A program made the position numbers and the translations under genes. The notes under the pieces are model-generated. The model did not search any database. It was given only the letters and a program-made list of their open reading frames with translations, and had not been told where the DNA came from. A stretch of 64,000 bases of DNA from Microbacterium oxydans (GTDB lineage Bacteria > Actinomycetota > Actinomycetes > Actinomycetales > Microbacteriaceae), in NCBI RefSeq assembly GCF_000956405.1, contig NZ_JYIV01000027.1:1-64000 (forward strand), in the 5' to 3' direction. Below are positions 24,688 through 34,007 of the stretch, piece by piece (positions within the stretch are counted from its first letter, which is position 1; each line of letters opens with the position of its first letter).

Positions 24688-25347
24688 TCACTCGAAGCGG
24701 GTGAACACTCCATCGCGCAGCACCGGCACGGCTTCGACCGCATCGAGCACCGCCGCATCCGCCACCGACGTCGGGTCCAGGCCTGCGGCCTCGATGCGGG
24801 CTGTCGCGGAGACGCCGCCCGCGAGCTCGCGCCCGGAACCGCTCGCGCCGACCATGTGCCGCACGGCACCTCGAAGCGCATGGAACCCCTCGGAGGCGAC
24901 CGCGGCATCCGGAGCCGTGTGATCGATACCCCGGGCCGAGAGGGCGGCGATGATCGCTCCCGCTCCGAGCTGGTCTTCGACGGCGAACCGGAGCACACCC
25001 TTCTCATCGAGTTCGCCGGCCGCGATGACGGCGACCGAGGTGCGTGCCCGCCGACGCTCCTGGACGGTCTGCACCGCCCGAGCGACGGCCCCGGCGTTGC
25101 GGATGCCGCCCACGAACACCGTCGATCCGGTGGAGGCCGCGGCAGCGACAGCGGCGCCGTTGCGTGACCACTCCTCCGCCTCGGCCAGGCCCACCTCGGT
25201 GCCGGAGGCGATCGCATCGACGACCGTGGAGGAGAACCTCAGCACGTCGACGACCACCACGATGTCTGCATCGGCGAGACGGGCGAGGCCGGCTGTCCCC
25301 CAGTCGAGGCGGACCTGGTACGTGGACTGATCGAACGGCGAGGGCAT
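24688..25347 (-). CDS. 2-phosphosulfolactate phosphatase-like protein (ComB family)
   Basis: A 219-residue protein of the ComB/YitC family. Visible family blocks are VVVDVLRFSSTVVDAIASG, FVGGIRNAGAVARAV, SVAVIAAGE and ASGSGRELAGG. The characterised members dephosphorylate 2-phosphosulfolactate in coenzyme M or sulfolactate synthesis. No other gene of those pathways is in this window, so the substrate here is open. ATG 25345-25347 lies 6 nt from a TAGGCT box (25354-25359) with no ribosome-binding site, which suggests a leaderless transcript. Confidence 0.85.
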   Translation of the reverse strand: MPSPFDQSTYQVRLDWGTAGLARLADADIVVVVDVLRFSSTVVDAIASGTEVGLAEAEEWSRNGAAVAAAASTGSTVFVGGIRNAGAVARAVQTVQERRRARTSVAVIAAGELDEKGVLRFAVEDQLGAGAIIAALSARGIDHTAPDAAVASEGFHALRGAVRHMVGASGSGRELAGGVSATARIEAAGLDPTSVADAAVLDAVEAVPVLRDGVFTRFE

Positions 25348-25365
25348 CCGCCCAGCCTAGAGCCG

Positions 25366-26826
25366 TCAGTCGGCCGCGAGAGCTTCGACCGGAGCCACCC
25401 TGGTCGCCAACCGCGTCGGTGTCGCGGCCGCCACCAGGGTGAGGACGGCCGTGGCGGCGATGATGATCAGCACGGGGACCCACGGGACCTGGGGCGCCAC
25501 GAGGCCCGCCGGCGTGAAGTCGGGCAGCGTCGGCACGGAGCCGAGCAGCGACTGCGCGGCAATCCAGCCGTACACGACGCCGAGCACGAGGCCGGTCAGA
25601 GTCGCGGCGACCGTGATGTGCGTGGCTTCGAGCAGCACCATCCGTCGCACCTGACGGTTGGACAGGCCGATCGAGCGCAGCAGTCCGAGCTCCCTGCGTC
25701 GCTGCACCACGCCGATCGTGAGCAGGTTCACGAGGCCGACCGCGGCGATCACCGCGGAGACGGCCACCAGCACCATCATCACTCCCGCGAAAGCGTCCAT
25801 CGGGGCGAAGAACTCGGGAGGGACCTCTCCCGTCGTCTGGCTCATCATCAACGCCTTCGCCGACTCCAAGGCCACGGCGAACATCGTCACCAGGGTCACA
25901 CCCATCACCACGCCGATCGCCATCCGCGACGAACGCTCGGGGTAGCGCAGCGCGTTCTCGGCGGCGAGTCGAGCGGTGGCGCTCGACCCGAACATCCGGC
26001 CGACCAGACGCAGCACCGGCGGCATGAACAGCACGGATCCGAGCGCGAGACCGGTGAACGAGAGCACACCGCCGACGAATGCCACCACGACCCCGAGCGG
26101 CGTCATGAGCCCCACCAGAACCCCGCCGACCAGAAGCAGCGCGCCGGCGATGAGCAGTACCCATGCGCCGATGTGCCGCCCTGGCTTGCCGGACACCTCG
26201 TCGAGGGTGCGCTCGACCGAGCCACCGAGTGACTGCAGGGGTGTCACCGCGAGCACGCGTCGGGAACCGGCCCACGCCGCCGCCCACGTCGTCAGGGCCA
26301 CACCGATCGCCGGAAGCGCCACGAAGGGCTGAGCGAGGGAGAAGTCGGACGGAGCATTGGTGATCAGCTGTGCGCCGATCTGCACTCCGACGGCCGCGAA
26401 CCCGATCCCGACCAGCAGACCGATCGCGGCTCCGAGGAGGCCGACGACGAGACCCTGCCTGCCGACTTCGGCCCGCTGGGAGCGCGCGGTCGCACCGATC
26501 AGGCGCATGAGCGCGATCTGCCGCGTACGGCCGGCGATGATCGTCGAGAAGGTGTTCGCGGTGACGATGGCCGCGACGTACATCGCGACGACGGTCAGCA
26601 GGACGGACAGCAGCGCGACGACGAACGCCAGAGTCCCGCTGTCGCCGATGAAGGGATCGTTCTGCAGCACGGCGCCGATGTAGGCGGTGGTCTCCACGAG
26701 GAGCACGCCGAATGCCGCGGAGAGTGCCGCGACCAGGATGCTGGCGCCCATCCCGCGGTCGCGCAACCACGCGAGTCGGGGTCCGGTCGCCCGTGTCTCG
26801 GGGACGACCGTGGCGACGGCGCTCAT
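25366..26826 (-). CDS. ABC transporter permease, FtsX/MacB type
   Basis: A 486-residue membrane protein with two FtsX-type domains: a helix near residues 25-50, a three-helix block around 70-165, and a second block near the C terminus (VLVAVSAVIAAVGLVNLLTI and following). GLLRSIGLSNRQVRRMVLLE is the conserved FtsX cytoplasmic motif. ATG 26824-26826 overlaps the stop of the ATPase gene, so the two are coupled. Partners are the ATPase at 26823-27584. The adjacent NarL-type two-component genes in the same direction may control or respond to it; export of a drug or lipoprotein or sensing of a cell-envelope stress are possible roles. Confidence 0.9.
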   Translation of the reverse strand: MSAVATVVPETRATGPRLAWLRDRGMGASILVAALSAAFGVLLVETTAYIGAVLQNDPFIGDSGTLAFVVALLSVLLTVVAMYVAAIVTANTFSTIIAGRTRQIALMRLIGATARSQRAEVGRQGLVVGLLGAAIGLLVGIGFAAVGVQIGAQLITNAPSDFSLAQPFVALPAIGVALTTWAAAWAGSRRVLAVTPLQSLGGSVERTLDEVSGKPGRHIGAWVLLIAGALLLVGGVLVGLMTPLGVVVAFVGGVLSFTGLALGSVLFMPPVLRLVGRMFGSSATARLAAENALRYPERSSRMAIGVVMGVTLVTMFAVALESAKALMMSQTTGEVPPEFFAPMDAFAGVMMVLVAVSAVIAAVGLVNLLTIGVVQRRRELGLLRSIGLSNRQVRRMVLLEATHITVAATLTGLVLGVVYGWIAAQSLLGSVPTLPDFTPAGLVAPQVPWVPVLIIIAATAVLTLVAAATPTRLATRVAPVEALAAD

Positions 26827-27584
26827 GCGGCCACCTCCGCGGCGAGCATGTAGGCCGAGATCTCCTCAGCGGTCTGACGGGGGTGGTCGGCGACGATGCG
26901 TCCGTCGCCGAGGTAGAGCACGCGGTCGGCGTGGCTGGCGGCGATCGCGTCGTGCGTGACCATCGCGATCGACTGCCCGTGCTCGCGGCTCGCGGTGGCG
27001 AGCAGGCGCAGCACCTCACGGCCGGTCTTCGAGTCGAGGTTGCCGGTGGGCTCGTCGGCGAACACGAGATCGGGCGCGGTGGCGAGGGCCCGGGCGATGG
27101 CGACACGCTGCTGCTGGCCGCCGGACAGCTGGTGCGGTCGGTGGGAGAGCCGCGAGCCCAGACCGAGCGTCTCGATGAGCCCGTCGATGCGTGCCCGCTC
27201 GATCGCACTCGGACGACGACCATCGAGCTCGAACGGGAGCATGATGTTGCCGAGAGTGTCGAGCGTGGGCACGAGGTTGAAGGCCTGGAAGATGAAGCCG
27301 ACCCGGCGACGCCGCAGGATGGTGAGGTCGATGTCGCCCAGGCCCGTGATCTCGGTGTCGCCGATCCACGCGCGTCCCTCGGTCGGACTGTCGAGGCCCG
27401 CCATGATGTGCATGAGCGTCGACTTGCCGGAACCCGACGGCCCCATGATGGCGGTGAACTGCCCGCGGCGGATGCCCACGCTGACGTCATCCAGTGCGTG
27501 GACGGTGCCCTCGCCGGAGCCGTAGGTCTTCTTCAGGTGCTGGACGCGGGCGGCGAGCCCCAGGTCGGTGGTCGTGATCTCCAT
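26823..27584 (-). CDS. ABC transporter ATP-binding protein (LolD/MacB type)
   Basis: A 253-residue ATPase. Walker A GPSGSGKS is at 48-55, the signature is [16 protein letters not shown], Walker B is LVFADEPTGNLDS, and the H-loop is MVTHDAIAA. The DEPTGNLD form is typical of the LolD/MacB/FtsE group that works with FtsX-type permeases, as here. A TAACGT box (27592-27597) sits 7 nt upstream of ATG 27582-27584 without a ribosome-binding site, so this gene probably starts a leaderless bicistronic mRNA. Confidence 0.93.
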   Translation of the reverse strand: MEITTTDLGLAARVQHLKKTYGSGEGTVHALDDVSVGIRRGQFTAIMGPSGSGKSTLMHIMAGLDSPTEGRAWIGDTEITGLGDIDLTILRRRRVGFIFQAFNLVPTLDTLGNIMLPFELDGRRPSAIERARIDGLIETLGLGSRLSHRPHQLSGGQQQRVAIARALATAPDLVFADEPTGNLDSKTGREVLRLLATASREHGQSIAMVTHDAIAASHADRVLYLGDGRIVADHPRQTAEEISAYMLAAEVAA

Positions 27585-27680
27585 GTCCCCGACGTTATTT
27601 CCGCCGCCCGTGGCGGGTCATCGCCCGCGGGGCTCATCGGCATACATCGCAAGGATGATCCGCGCCCATGCGGGCGTGCG

Positions 27681-28316
27681 TCAGGCGAGGCCGTGCTCGA
27701 AGGCGAACACCACGAGCTGCACCCGGTCGCGCAGCGCCAGCTTGCTGAGGATCCTGCTGATGTGCGTCTTCACGGTCGCCTCGCTCAGGTACTCCCGGCT
27801 CGCGATCTCGGCGTTCGACAGCCCTCGGGCGGCGAGCGCGAAGATCTCCCTCTCGCGGTCAGTCAGATCGGTGTACTGCGGTGGCACGGGCTTGGGGGCT
27901 TCGGCGAAGTGCTCGAAGAGATCGCGCGTCGCCGACGCCGCGATCACGCTCGAGCCCGAGTGCACCGTGCGGATCGCCGCGAGCAGGAACTCCGGGTCGG
28001 CGTCCTTGAGGAGGAAGCCGCTCGCCCCCTGCCGGATCGCCCTCGCCGCCGCCTCGTCCAGGTCGAACGTCGTGAGCATGACGACGCGAGGGGCGTCAGG
28101 GCGGGCCAGGATCTCTGCGGTCGCCGTCAGTCCGTCCATCACGGGCATGCGGATGTCCATCATCACCACGTCGGGGCGGGTCGTGCGGACGACGTCGATC
28201 GCCTCCTGGCCGTTGCCCGCCTCACCGACCACCTCGAGGTCGGGCTGCGACGCGATGAGCATCCGTATCCCCGCACGGAACAGCGCCTGGTCGTCGACGA
28301 GCACGACTCTGATCAT
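27681..28316 (-). CDS. Response regulator, NarL/FixJ family
   Basis: A 211-residue DNA-binding response regulator. The receiver domain covers about residues 1-120 with acidic pocket Asp8 and Asp9 and phospho-acceptor Asp54 in MMDIRMPVMDG. The LuxR-type HTH is at about 145-205 (LTDREREIFALAARGLSNAE, then ATVKTHISRILSKL). ATG 28314-28316 overlaps the kinase stop, so it is translationally coupled to its partner. Likely targets are this operon and the adjacent ABC genes. Confidence 0.95.
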   Translation of the reverse strand: MIRVVLVDDQALFRAGIRMLIASQPDLEVVGEAGNGQEAIDVVRTTRPDVVMMDIRMPVMDGLTATAEILARPDAPRVVMLTTFDLDEAAARAIRQGASGFLLKDADPEFLLAAIRTVHSGSSVIAASATRDLFEHFAEAPKPVPPQYTDLTDREREIFALAARGLSNAEIASREYLSEATVKTHISRILSKLALRDRVQLVVFAFEHGLA

Positions 28317-29491
28317 TCGGAGACTCCGATCGGGAGCGTGGCGTGGACGACGAACTGTGCCCCTCGGCGCTCGGCTTGCAGACTACCGCCGACGAGCTGT
28401 GCCCGCTCGCGCATGCCGATGAGGCCGTGTCCGCCCGGGACAGCGGTAGCTTCGCTCGCGACCGTGTTCCGCACATCCACATCGACCCGTTCGGGAAGCC
28501 AGGCGAGGTGCACGTCGACCGCGCCGTCGCCATGGCGGATCGCGTTCGTGAGCGCTTCCTGGAGGATACGGTACACGGCGAGCTGGATCGCGGCAGGCGG
28601 CTCCCCTGGCGGCATCGGATCGACGGTGACGCGTGGCTCGATCCCGGCCTGGCGCACCTGCGCGAACAGCGTCTCGAGGTCGGCGAGGGTCGGCTGCGGA
28701 CCGTCACCCTGTCGATGCCGCAACTGCGTGAGCAGCATCCGCACGTCGCTCAGTGCCCCGCGTGCGGTCTGGGCGATGGTCCCGAGGGCTTCCGTCGCCA
28801 CGTCGGGGTTCACCGCCGCCGCGTACCGGGCACCGTCCGCCTGCGCGATCACCACTGCCAGCGAGTGCGCGACCACGTCGTGCATGTCGCGCGCGATGCG
28901 CACCCGCTCCTGCTCCTCGGCGGCGAGGGACTCGGCCTGCAGCTGGGCCGACCTCGTGCGACGCGCGCGCAGCACCACACGCCACAGCAGTCCGCACACC
29001 CAGGCGAAGCCGAGTGCCATGACCGAGAGCACGAGGAGCAGCGTGCCTGTCGTGATCTTCTGCCACCCGTCGCCGGTTCCGAACGCCACACCGTTGACAA
29101 TCACCATGAACACGGCCGCCACGAGACCGCCGAAGAGCGCCGAGCCGAAGCCCCACCACAGCACGCGACGAGTTCCCCAGGCGGAGGTCGCATACAGCAC
29201 CAGCAGGATCGCGACGTCGATCGGCAGCGGGCCGAATCCGGCGATCATCTGCAGCACGGCTCCCGCCCAGGCGGCGGCGAGCGCCCATCCAGGCGCGAGT
29301 CTTCCGATGGCGACGGCGCCGCACATCAGCACGCTCGCGAAGACCAGGACCACGATCGCCGCGCCGCCGAGTGCCGGATTGTCCGTGACCGGCCCGTAGA
29401 AGACCAGCGACATCGGCGCGAGCACGAGGAAGAGCAGCGCCGCCCCGACGATGTCGAGGATCAGCGCGGTGCGGGAAAGCGGGCGGATCAC
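28313..29491 (-). CDS. Sensor histidine kinase, HisKA_3 (NarX/DesK type)
   Basis: A 392-residue membrane kinase. The N-terminal ~160 residues form about five helices with short loops, as in DesK-like sensors of membrane or envelope state. A dimerisation and phospho-acceptor domain follows (ERVRIARDMHDVVAHSLAVV, with the His of MHDVV near residue 203), then a HATPase_c domain (ILQEALTNAIRHGDGAVDVH and GHGLIGMRERAQLVGG). The GTG start 29489-29491 lies 6 nt from a TAGCGT box (29498-29503) without a ribosome-binding site, so it is probably leaderless. Confidence 0.94.
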   Translation of the reverse strand: MIRPLSRTALILDIVGAALLFLVLAPMSLVFYGPVTDNPALGGAAIVVLVFASVLMCGAVAIGRLAPGWALAAAWAGAVLQMIAGFGPLPIDVAILLVLYATSAWGTRRVLWWGFGSALFGGLVAAVFMVIVNGVAFGTGDGWQKITTGTLLLVLSVMALGFAWVCGLLWRVVLRARRTRSAQLQAESLAAEEQERVRIARDMHDVVAHSLAVVIAQADGARYAAAVNPDVATEALGTIAQTARGALSDVRMLLTQLRHRQGDGPQPTLADLETLFAQVRQAGIEPRVTVDPMPPGEPPAAIQLAVYRILQEALTNAIRHGDGAVDVHLAWLPERVDVDVRNTVASEATAVPGGHGLIGMRERAQLVGGSLQAERRGAQFVVHATLPIGVSE

Positions 29492-29552
29492 TCCCCCACG
29501 CTACGCGAGGGTCTGCGCACGGGCATCCGTCGAGGGATGTATCCGTGCGGGG

Positions 29553-30344
29553 TCAGGCGCGGGCGATGATCTCGCCGTGCGGCACGAGGTACCAGCCGTC
29601 GCCGTCATCTGCCCAGCGCTTCCACGCGTCGCTGATCTCCTGCAGCTCCGCCGGCGTCGCCATGTCGCTGTCGACGAGCTGCCGGGCGAGCGCGGATTCG
29701 AGGATGCGGTCCGCCCACATGCCACCCCACCAGGCGCGCTCGTCAGGAGACGCGTAGCACCAGGTCGACGCGGTCGCCGAGATGTCGGTGAAGCCCGCAG
29801 CGCGCGCCCAGGCCAGCAGCCGTCGCCCTGCGTCCGGCTCTCCGCCGTTGGCCCTGGCCGCGGCGCGATACAGCGCGAGCCACCGGTCGAGCTCCGGCAG
29901 CACGGGGAACCAGATGAAGCCCGCGTAGTCGGCATCCCGTGCGGCGACGACGCCGCCCGGAACAGTGACGCGGCGCATCTCCCGCAGAGCCTGCACGGGG
30001 TCGCCGACGTGCTGGAGCACCTGGTGCGCGTGCACCACGTCGAAGGAATCGTCGGGAAAACTCAGCGCGTGCACGTCTTCGACCGAGAAGGACAGGTTCG
30101 TGAGGCCGCGGTCGGCGGCGAGGCGCTCCGAGAGCGACAGGGCGTTCTCGTCGATCTCGGTGGCGGTCACATGCGCCACGGTCCCGGCGAAGTCGACCGT
30201 GATGCTCCCAGGACCGGCGCCAACGTCGAGGAGTCGGGTCGTGGCCTCGAGGTGCGGGCGGAGGTACTCGGCGGAGTTCCCGATGTCGCGGACGTTGTGC
30301 GAGCGGAGGACGGATTCGTGGTGTCCGTGCGTGTACGAGGCCAT
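29553..30344 (-). CDS. Class I SAM-dependent methyltransferase (UbiE/Methyltransf_11 type)
   Basis: A 263-residue soluble methyltransferase. Motif I is RLLDVGAGPGSITVDFA, motif II acidic is in VTATEIDENALSLSERL, and VHALSFPDDSFDVVHAHQVL matches motifs III-IV. The substrate is unknown; neighbouring men genes make a quinone methylase (MenG) conceivable, but the closest fit is a generic small-molecule methyltransferase. ATG 30342-30344 lies 6 nt from a CAGACT box (30351-30356), consistent with a leaderless start. Confidence 0.87.
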   Translation of the reverse strand: MASYTHGHHESVLRSHNVRDIGNSAEYLRPHLEATTRLLDVGAGPGSITVDFAGTVAHVTATEIDENALSLSERLAADRGLTNLSFSVEDVHALSFPDDSFDVVHAHQVLQHVGDPVQALREMRRVTVPGGVVAARDADYAGFIWFPVLPELDRWLALYRAAARANGGEPDAGRRLLAWARAAGFTDISATASTWCYASPDERAWWGGMWADRILESALARQLVDSDMATPAELQEISDAWKRWADDGDGWYLVPHGEIIARA

Positions 30345-30387
30345 GGGGTCAGTCTGGCAGAGCCCCTGGGGTTGGTCGCGGCGCGCC

Positions 30388-31542
30388 TCAATGCAGCTCG
30401 GCGACCATCCGTCGGAGGGACTCGCGGTCGGGCTTGCCCGAGGACAGCACATCGATCTCGTCGACCACGATCAACCGTGCGGGCCTGGCATGCTTGCCGA
30501 GCTCCTCCTCGACCGCGTCGCGCGCGTGTGCGAGCTGCTCGGACTCGCTGCGCCGGAGCACCTCCCCGCGCGCCGCCACGATCACGGATGCCTCGCCCCA
30601 CCGCTCATCCTCCACCCCGACCACCACGGCCTCGTGGAGACCCGGGATGCGGCGGACGACCCGCTCCACGCGATCGAGGGAGATGTTGATGCCACCGGAG
30701 ACGATCACGTTGTCGGCTCGACCGTGCACGCGGACGATGCCGTCCTCGACGAGGCCGAGGTCGCCGGTGCGGTACCAGCGGATGCCGTGCTCATCGCGCA
30801 CGAACGTGCGCGAGGTCAACACCGCATCGCCCAGGTACCCTTCGGCGAGCATGGGCCCTGCGATGCGCAGCTCTCCGTCGACCGTGCGCACGCCGACCGT
30901 GTCGAGCGGCACACCGTCGTAGACGCATCCCCCACTGGTCTCGGTCGCCCCGTAGGTGCGCACCAGGTGCACGCCGAGGTCGGCTGCTCGTTCGCGCAGC
31001 GGCTCCGGAAGCGACTGGCCGCCCACCAGGATTGCCCGATACGCCGTCAAGGCCGCGCGGACCGGCGTCTCGTCCGCAGCGTCGAGCAGCGTCGCGACCT
31101 GGGCGGGCACGAGCGAGGTGTACAGATCGGGCAGACCCGCGCGCGACGACGGCCGCATCATCTCGTACGTCGCCTCGGCGAAGGCCTGCGGCGAGAATCG
31201 ACCCTCGATCCGTGTGGGCTGCGTACCAGCGAGGATCGAGCGCACGAGCACCTGGAGCCCTGCGACGTAGCCGGCGGGCAGGGCGAGCAGCCATCGGCCG
31301 CTGCCGATCCGTGCCGCCGTCGCCTCAGCGCTCGCCCTCAGCGCCTCCCCGCTCAGGGCGACTCGTTTCGGGATGCCGCTCGATCCGGACGTCGCGATCA
31401 CCGCCGCGAGCCCGTCCGCCACGTTCTCTGGAGCTTCGGCCACCATCCCCAGCCCCAGAGCCGGGCCGCCGTCGAGTGCGCGCTGCAGGGCCTCCCGCAG
31501 CAGAACCGGGTCTTCGGCATCCGTGGGGATCAGGGCGGTCAT
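30388..31542 (-). CDS. menE: o-Succinylbenzoate-CoA ligase (MenE-like AMP-forming ligase)
   Basis: A 384-residue adenylate-forming enzyme that would activate o-succinylbenzoate for menaquinone synthesis. The AMP-binding P-loop is ATSGSSGIPK at about residues 50-59; YGATETSGGCVYDGVPLD is the A5 motif; RWYRTGDLGLVEDG and GRADNVIVSGGINI are the A7-A8 region, and a C-terminal Lys-containing DVLSSGKPDRESL is the A10 motif. It is shorter than generic acyl-CoA ligases, as MenE proteins of actinobacteria are. It lies 31 bp after menB in the same direction, which supports the assignment. The start ATG is 31540-31542. Confidence 0.9.
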   Translation of the reverse strand: MTALIPTDAEDPVLLREALQRALDGGPALGLGMVAEAPENVADGLAAVIATSGSSGIPKRVALSGEALRASAEATAARIGSGRWLLALPAGYVAGLQVLVRSILAGTQPTRIEGRFSPQAFAEATYEMMRPSSRAGLPDLYTSLVPAQVATLLDAADETPVRAALTAYRAILVGGQSLPEPLRERAADLGVHLVRTYGATETSGGCVYDGVPLDTVGVRTVDGELRIAGPMLAEGYLGDAVLTSRTFVRDEHGIRWYRTGDLGLVEDGIVRVHGRADNVIVSGGINISLDRVERVVRRIPGLHEAVVVGVEDERWGEASVIVAARGEVLRRSESEQLAHARDAVEEELGKHARPARLIVVDEIDVLSSGKPDRESLRRMVAELH

Positions 31543-31573
31543 GCGCGTCTCCGACTGTGTGGGACCGGTGGAA

Positions 31574-32503
<930 letters not shown>

Positions 32504-32517
32504 CCTATTCCTGTTGC

Positions 32518-32574
32518 TCCCGTCGCACTTTCCGTCGGTTCGAACGCACCATACCGACAGGAAGTGCGACGGGA
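32518..32574. terminator. Long hairpin between the HAAS gene and menB
   Basis: Arms 32518-32539 and 32553-32574 (22 nt each) pair with one G-U pair and one mismatch around a 13-nt loop. It follows the stop of the HAAS membrane gene (TGA at 32580-32582, minus strand) and would end that transcript. It also covers the place where the -35 region of the putative menB promoter would be. Confidence 0.75.
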
Positions 32575-32579
32575 ACGGA

Positions 32580-33566
32580 TCACCTGTTCGCGCGAGCGGT
32601 CTTCAACCAGCCGTCGACGATGTCCCATCCGGCGCCGATCGCGACGCCGAACCCGAGCAGCACCGCGAGGATGCGGAACACGCCGCCCTCGTCGGCCGAC
32701 TCCGCCTGGCCAGCGGCGAAACCCTCGCCCCCGGCGGCGGCGATCTGAGCGAGGAAGTCGGGGTTCACGAGCTGATCGGTCGACAGCAGAGTCACGACCC
32801 AGGCGAGGAAGGCCAGAGCCAGCACCGTGTTCACCACGGCGAGACCGGTACTCCATCGGCCCCGACGGTAGAGCACGACCGCGAACACGACCTCCGCCGC
32901 GATGACCGCGAACAGCACGCCGATCCCCCACGGCCACAGCTGCGGGTTGAGGATCGGCAGCGCGTCGCGCTCTGCCTGGACGAACCCACGGAAGCGGTCC
33001 CAGAACAGTGCTCCCACGCAGATGCCGAGGAACACCAGCGAGGCGATCAGGTCGTTGCGGCCCGCACCGCCGTCGGTCGGTTCGGGAAGCTGATCGACGT
33101 CCCATCTCACCCCGGTGTCGGTACCGGCTCGCTCCAGGATCACGAAGACCAGGGTGGTCCAGAAGCACAGGTGGAGGATCGTGCCGCCGGTCGCGAGGAG
33201 CGACGTGGACATGATCTCCCCGATCGGGGCTCCGGAGATCGTCAGGCCCAGCGCGACGGCGGCGAACACGATCGCGGGGACGAACTTGAGCAGCAGGATC
33301 AGCAGACGCCACCACGTGAGGTAGTAGCGGGGGCCGATCAGGTAGAGCGGGCGGTCTGCGTAACCTGCCGCGAGAGCACCGGGATCGCCGAGCTCGGTGA
33401 GCACCGCGCGTTCCGCGTCCTCCGGCGCTTCGCCCTGCTCGACCCGCGCCTCGACCGCGTCGGTGATCGAGGCTTCGAGCTCGGCGCGGACGTCCGCCTG
33501 CACCTCCGGCCGGAGACTGCGGATCGTGGCGCTGACATAGCGCTCGGTGAGAGTGGTGGTGGTCAT
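32580..33566 (-). CDS. HAAS-domain polytopic membrane protein, PadR partner
   Basis: A 328-residue protein. Residues 1-70 are a cytoplasmic helical HAAS-like domain (RYVSATIRSLRPEVQADVRA, then GDPGALAAGYADRPLYLIGP), followed by about seven or eight hydrophobic helices to the C terminus. HAAS proteins are typically encoded next to PadR regulators and are thought to signal to them. The start ATG 33564-33566 is only 1 bp after the padR stop, so translation is coupled. The trigger is unknown. A strong hairpin follows the gene. Confidence 0.85.
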   Translation of the reverse strand: MTTTTLTERYVSATIRSLRPEVQADVRAELEASITDAVEARVEQGEAPEDAERAVLTELGDPGALAAGYADRPLYLIGPRYYLTWWRLLILLLKFVPAIVFAAVALGLTISGAPIGEIMSTSLLATGGTILHLCFWTTLVFVILERAGTDTGVRWDVDQLPEPTDGGAGRNDLIASLVFLGICVGALFWDRFRGFVQAERDALPILNPQLWPWGIGVLFAVIAAEVVFAVVLYRRGRWSTGLAVVNTVLALAFLAWVVTLLSTDQLVNPDFLAQIAAAGGEGFAAGQAESADEGGVFRILAVLLGFGVAIGAGWDIVDGWLKTARANR

Positions 33567-33567
33567 G

Positions 33568-33900
33568 TCACTTCTCCTCTGAGGTGAGGGATGCGATCGC
33601 CACCGTGAGCGATCGCCATTCGTCGGTGAGGGCGTCGGCGAGGCGGACGCCGGCTTCCGAGGTGCGGTAGAACTTGCGGGGCCGTGCCTCGTCGGTGTTC
33701 CACTCGCTCGTGAGGTACTCCTGCTTCTCCAGGCGACGCAGCAGCGGGTACAGGGTGTTCGCGTCGGTGGCGAAACCGCGCTGCTCGAGCATCTCCAGCA
33801 GCGCATAGCCGTACCCCGGCGAGCGCAGCAGCTGCAGGCAGGCGAGCACGACGGTGCCGCGCCGCAGTTCCTGCAGGTGGATGTCGAGGGTCTCGTTCAT
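33568..33900 (-). CDS. PadR-family transcriptional regulator
   Basis: A 110-residue winged-helix regulator. LRRGTVVLACLQLLRSPGYG is the PadR N-terminal helix; GFATDANTLYPLLRRLEKQE is the recognition helix with the usual TLYPLLRRLE; YLTSEWNTDEARPRKFYRTS is the wing; a short dimerisation helix ends it. I chose ATG 33898-33900 rather than an in-frame GTG 24 nt upstream because a TTGACG/TAACGT promoter places the transcript start at or next to this ATG. Co-transcribed with the HAAS membrane gene and divergent from menC. It probably represses its own promoter. Confidence 0.9.
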   Translation of the reverse strand: MNETLDIHLQELRRGTVVLACLQLLRSPGYGYALLEMLEQRGFATDANTLYPLLRRLEKQEYLTSEWNTDEARPRKFYRTSEAGVRLADALTDEWRSLTVAIASLTSEEK

Positions 33901-33907
33901 GTCAGAC

Positions 33908-33937
33908 ACGTTACTGTGCGTCACACACTATCGTCAA
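33908..33937 (-). promoter_or_regulatory. Promoter of padR, giving a leaderless mRNA
   Basis: Minus strand -35 TTGACG (33932-33937) and -10 TAACGT (33908-33913) have an 18-bp spacer. The -10 box ends 7 nt before the ATG, so the transcript should begin at or within a base or two of the start codon. An imperfect AGTGTG/CACAGT repeat in the spacer might be a PadR site. Confidence 0.6.
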
Positions 33938-34007
33938 GCGCACACCGAAACGAGACTCACCCCTTCTCGCGCTGTGCCCGCATGGCGACTCGGAGCAGAA
34001 TGGGCAG

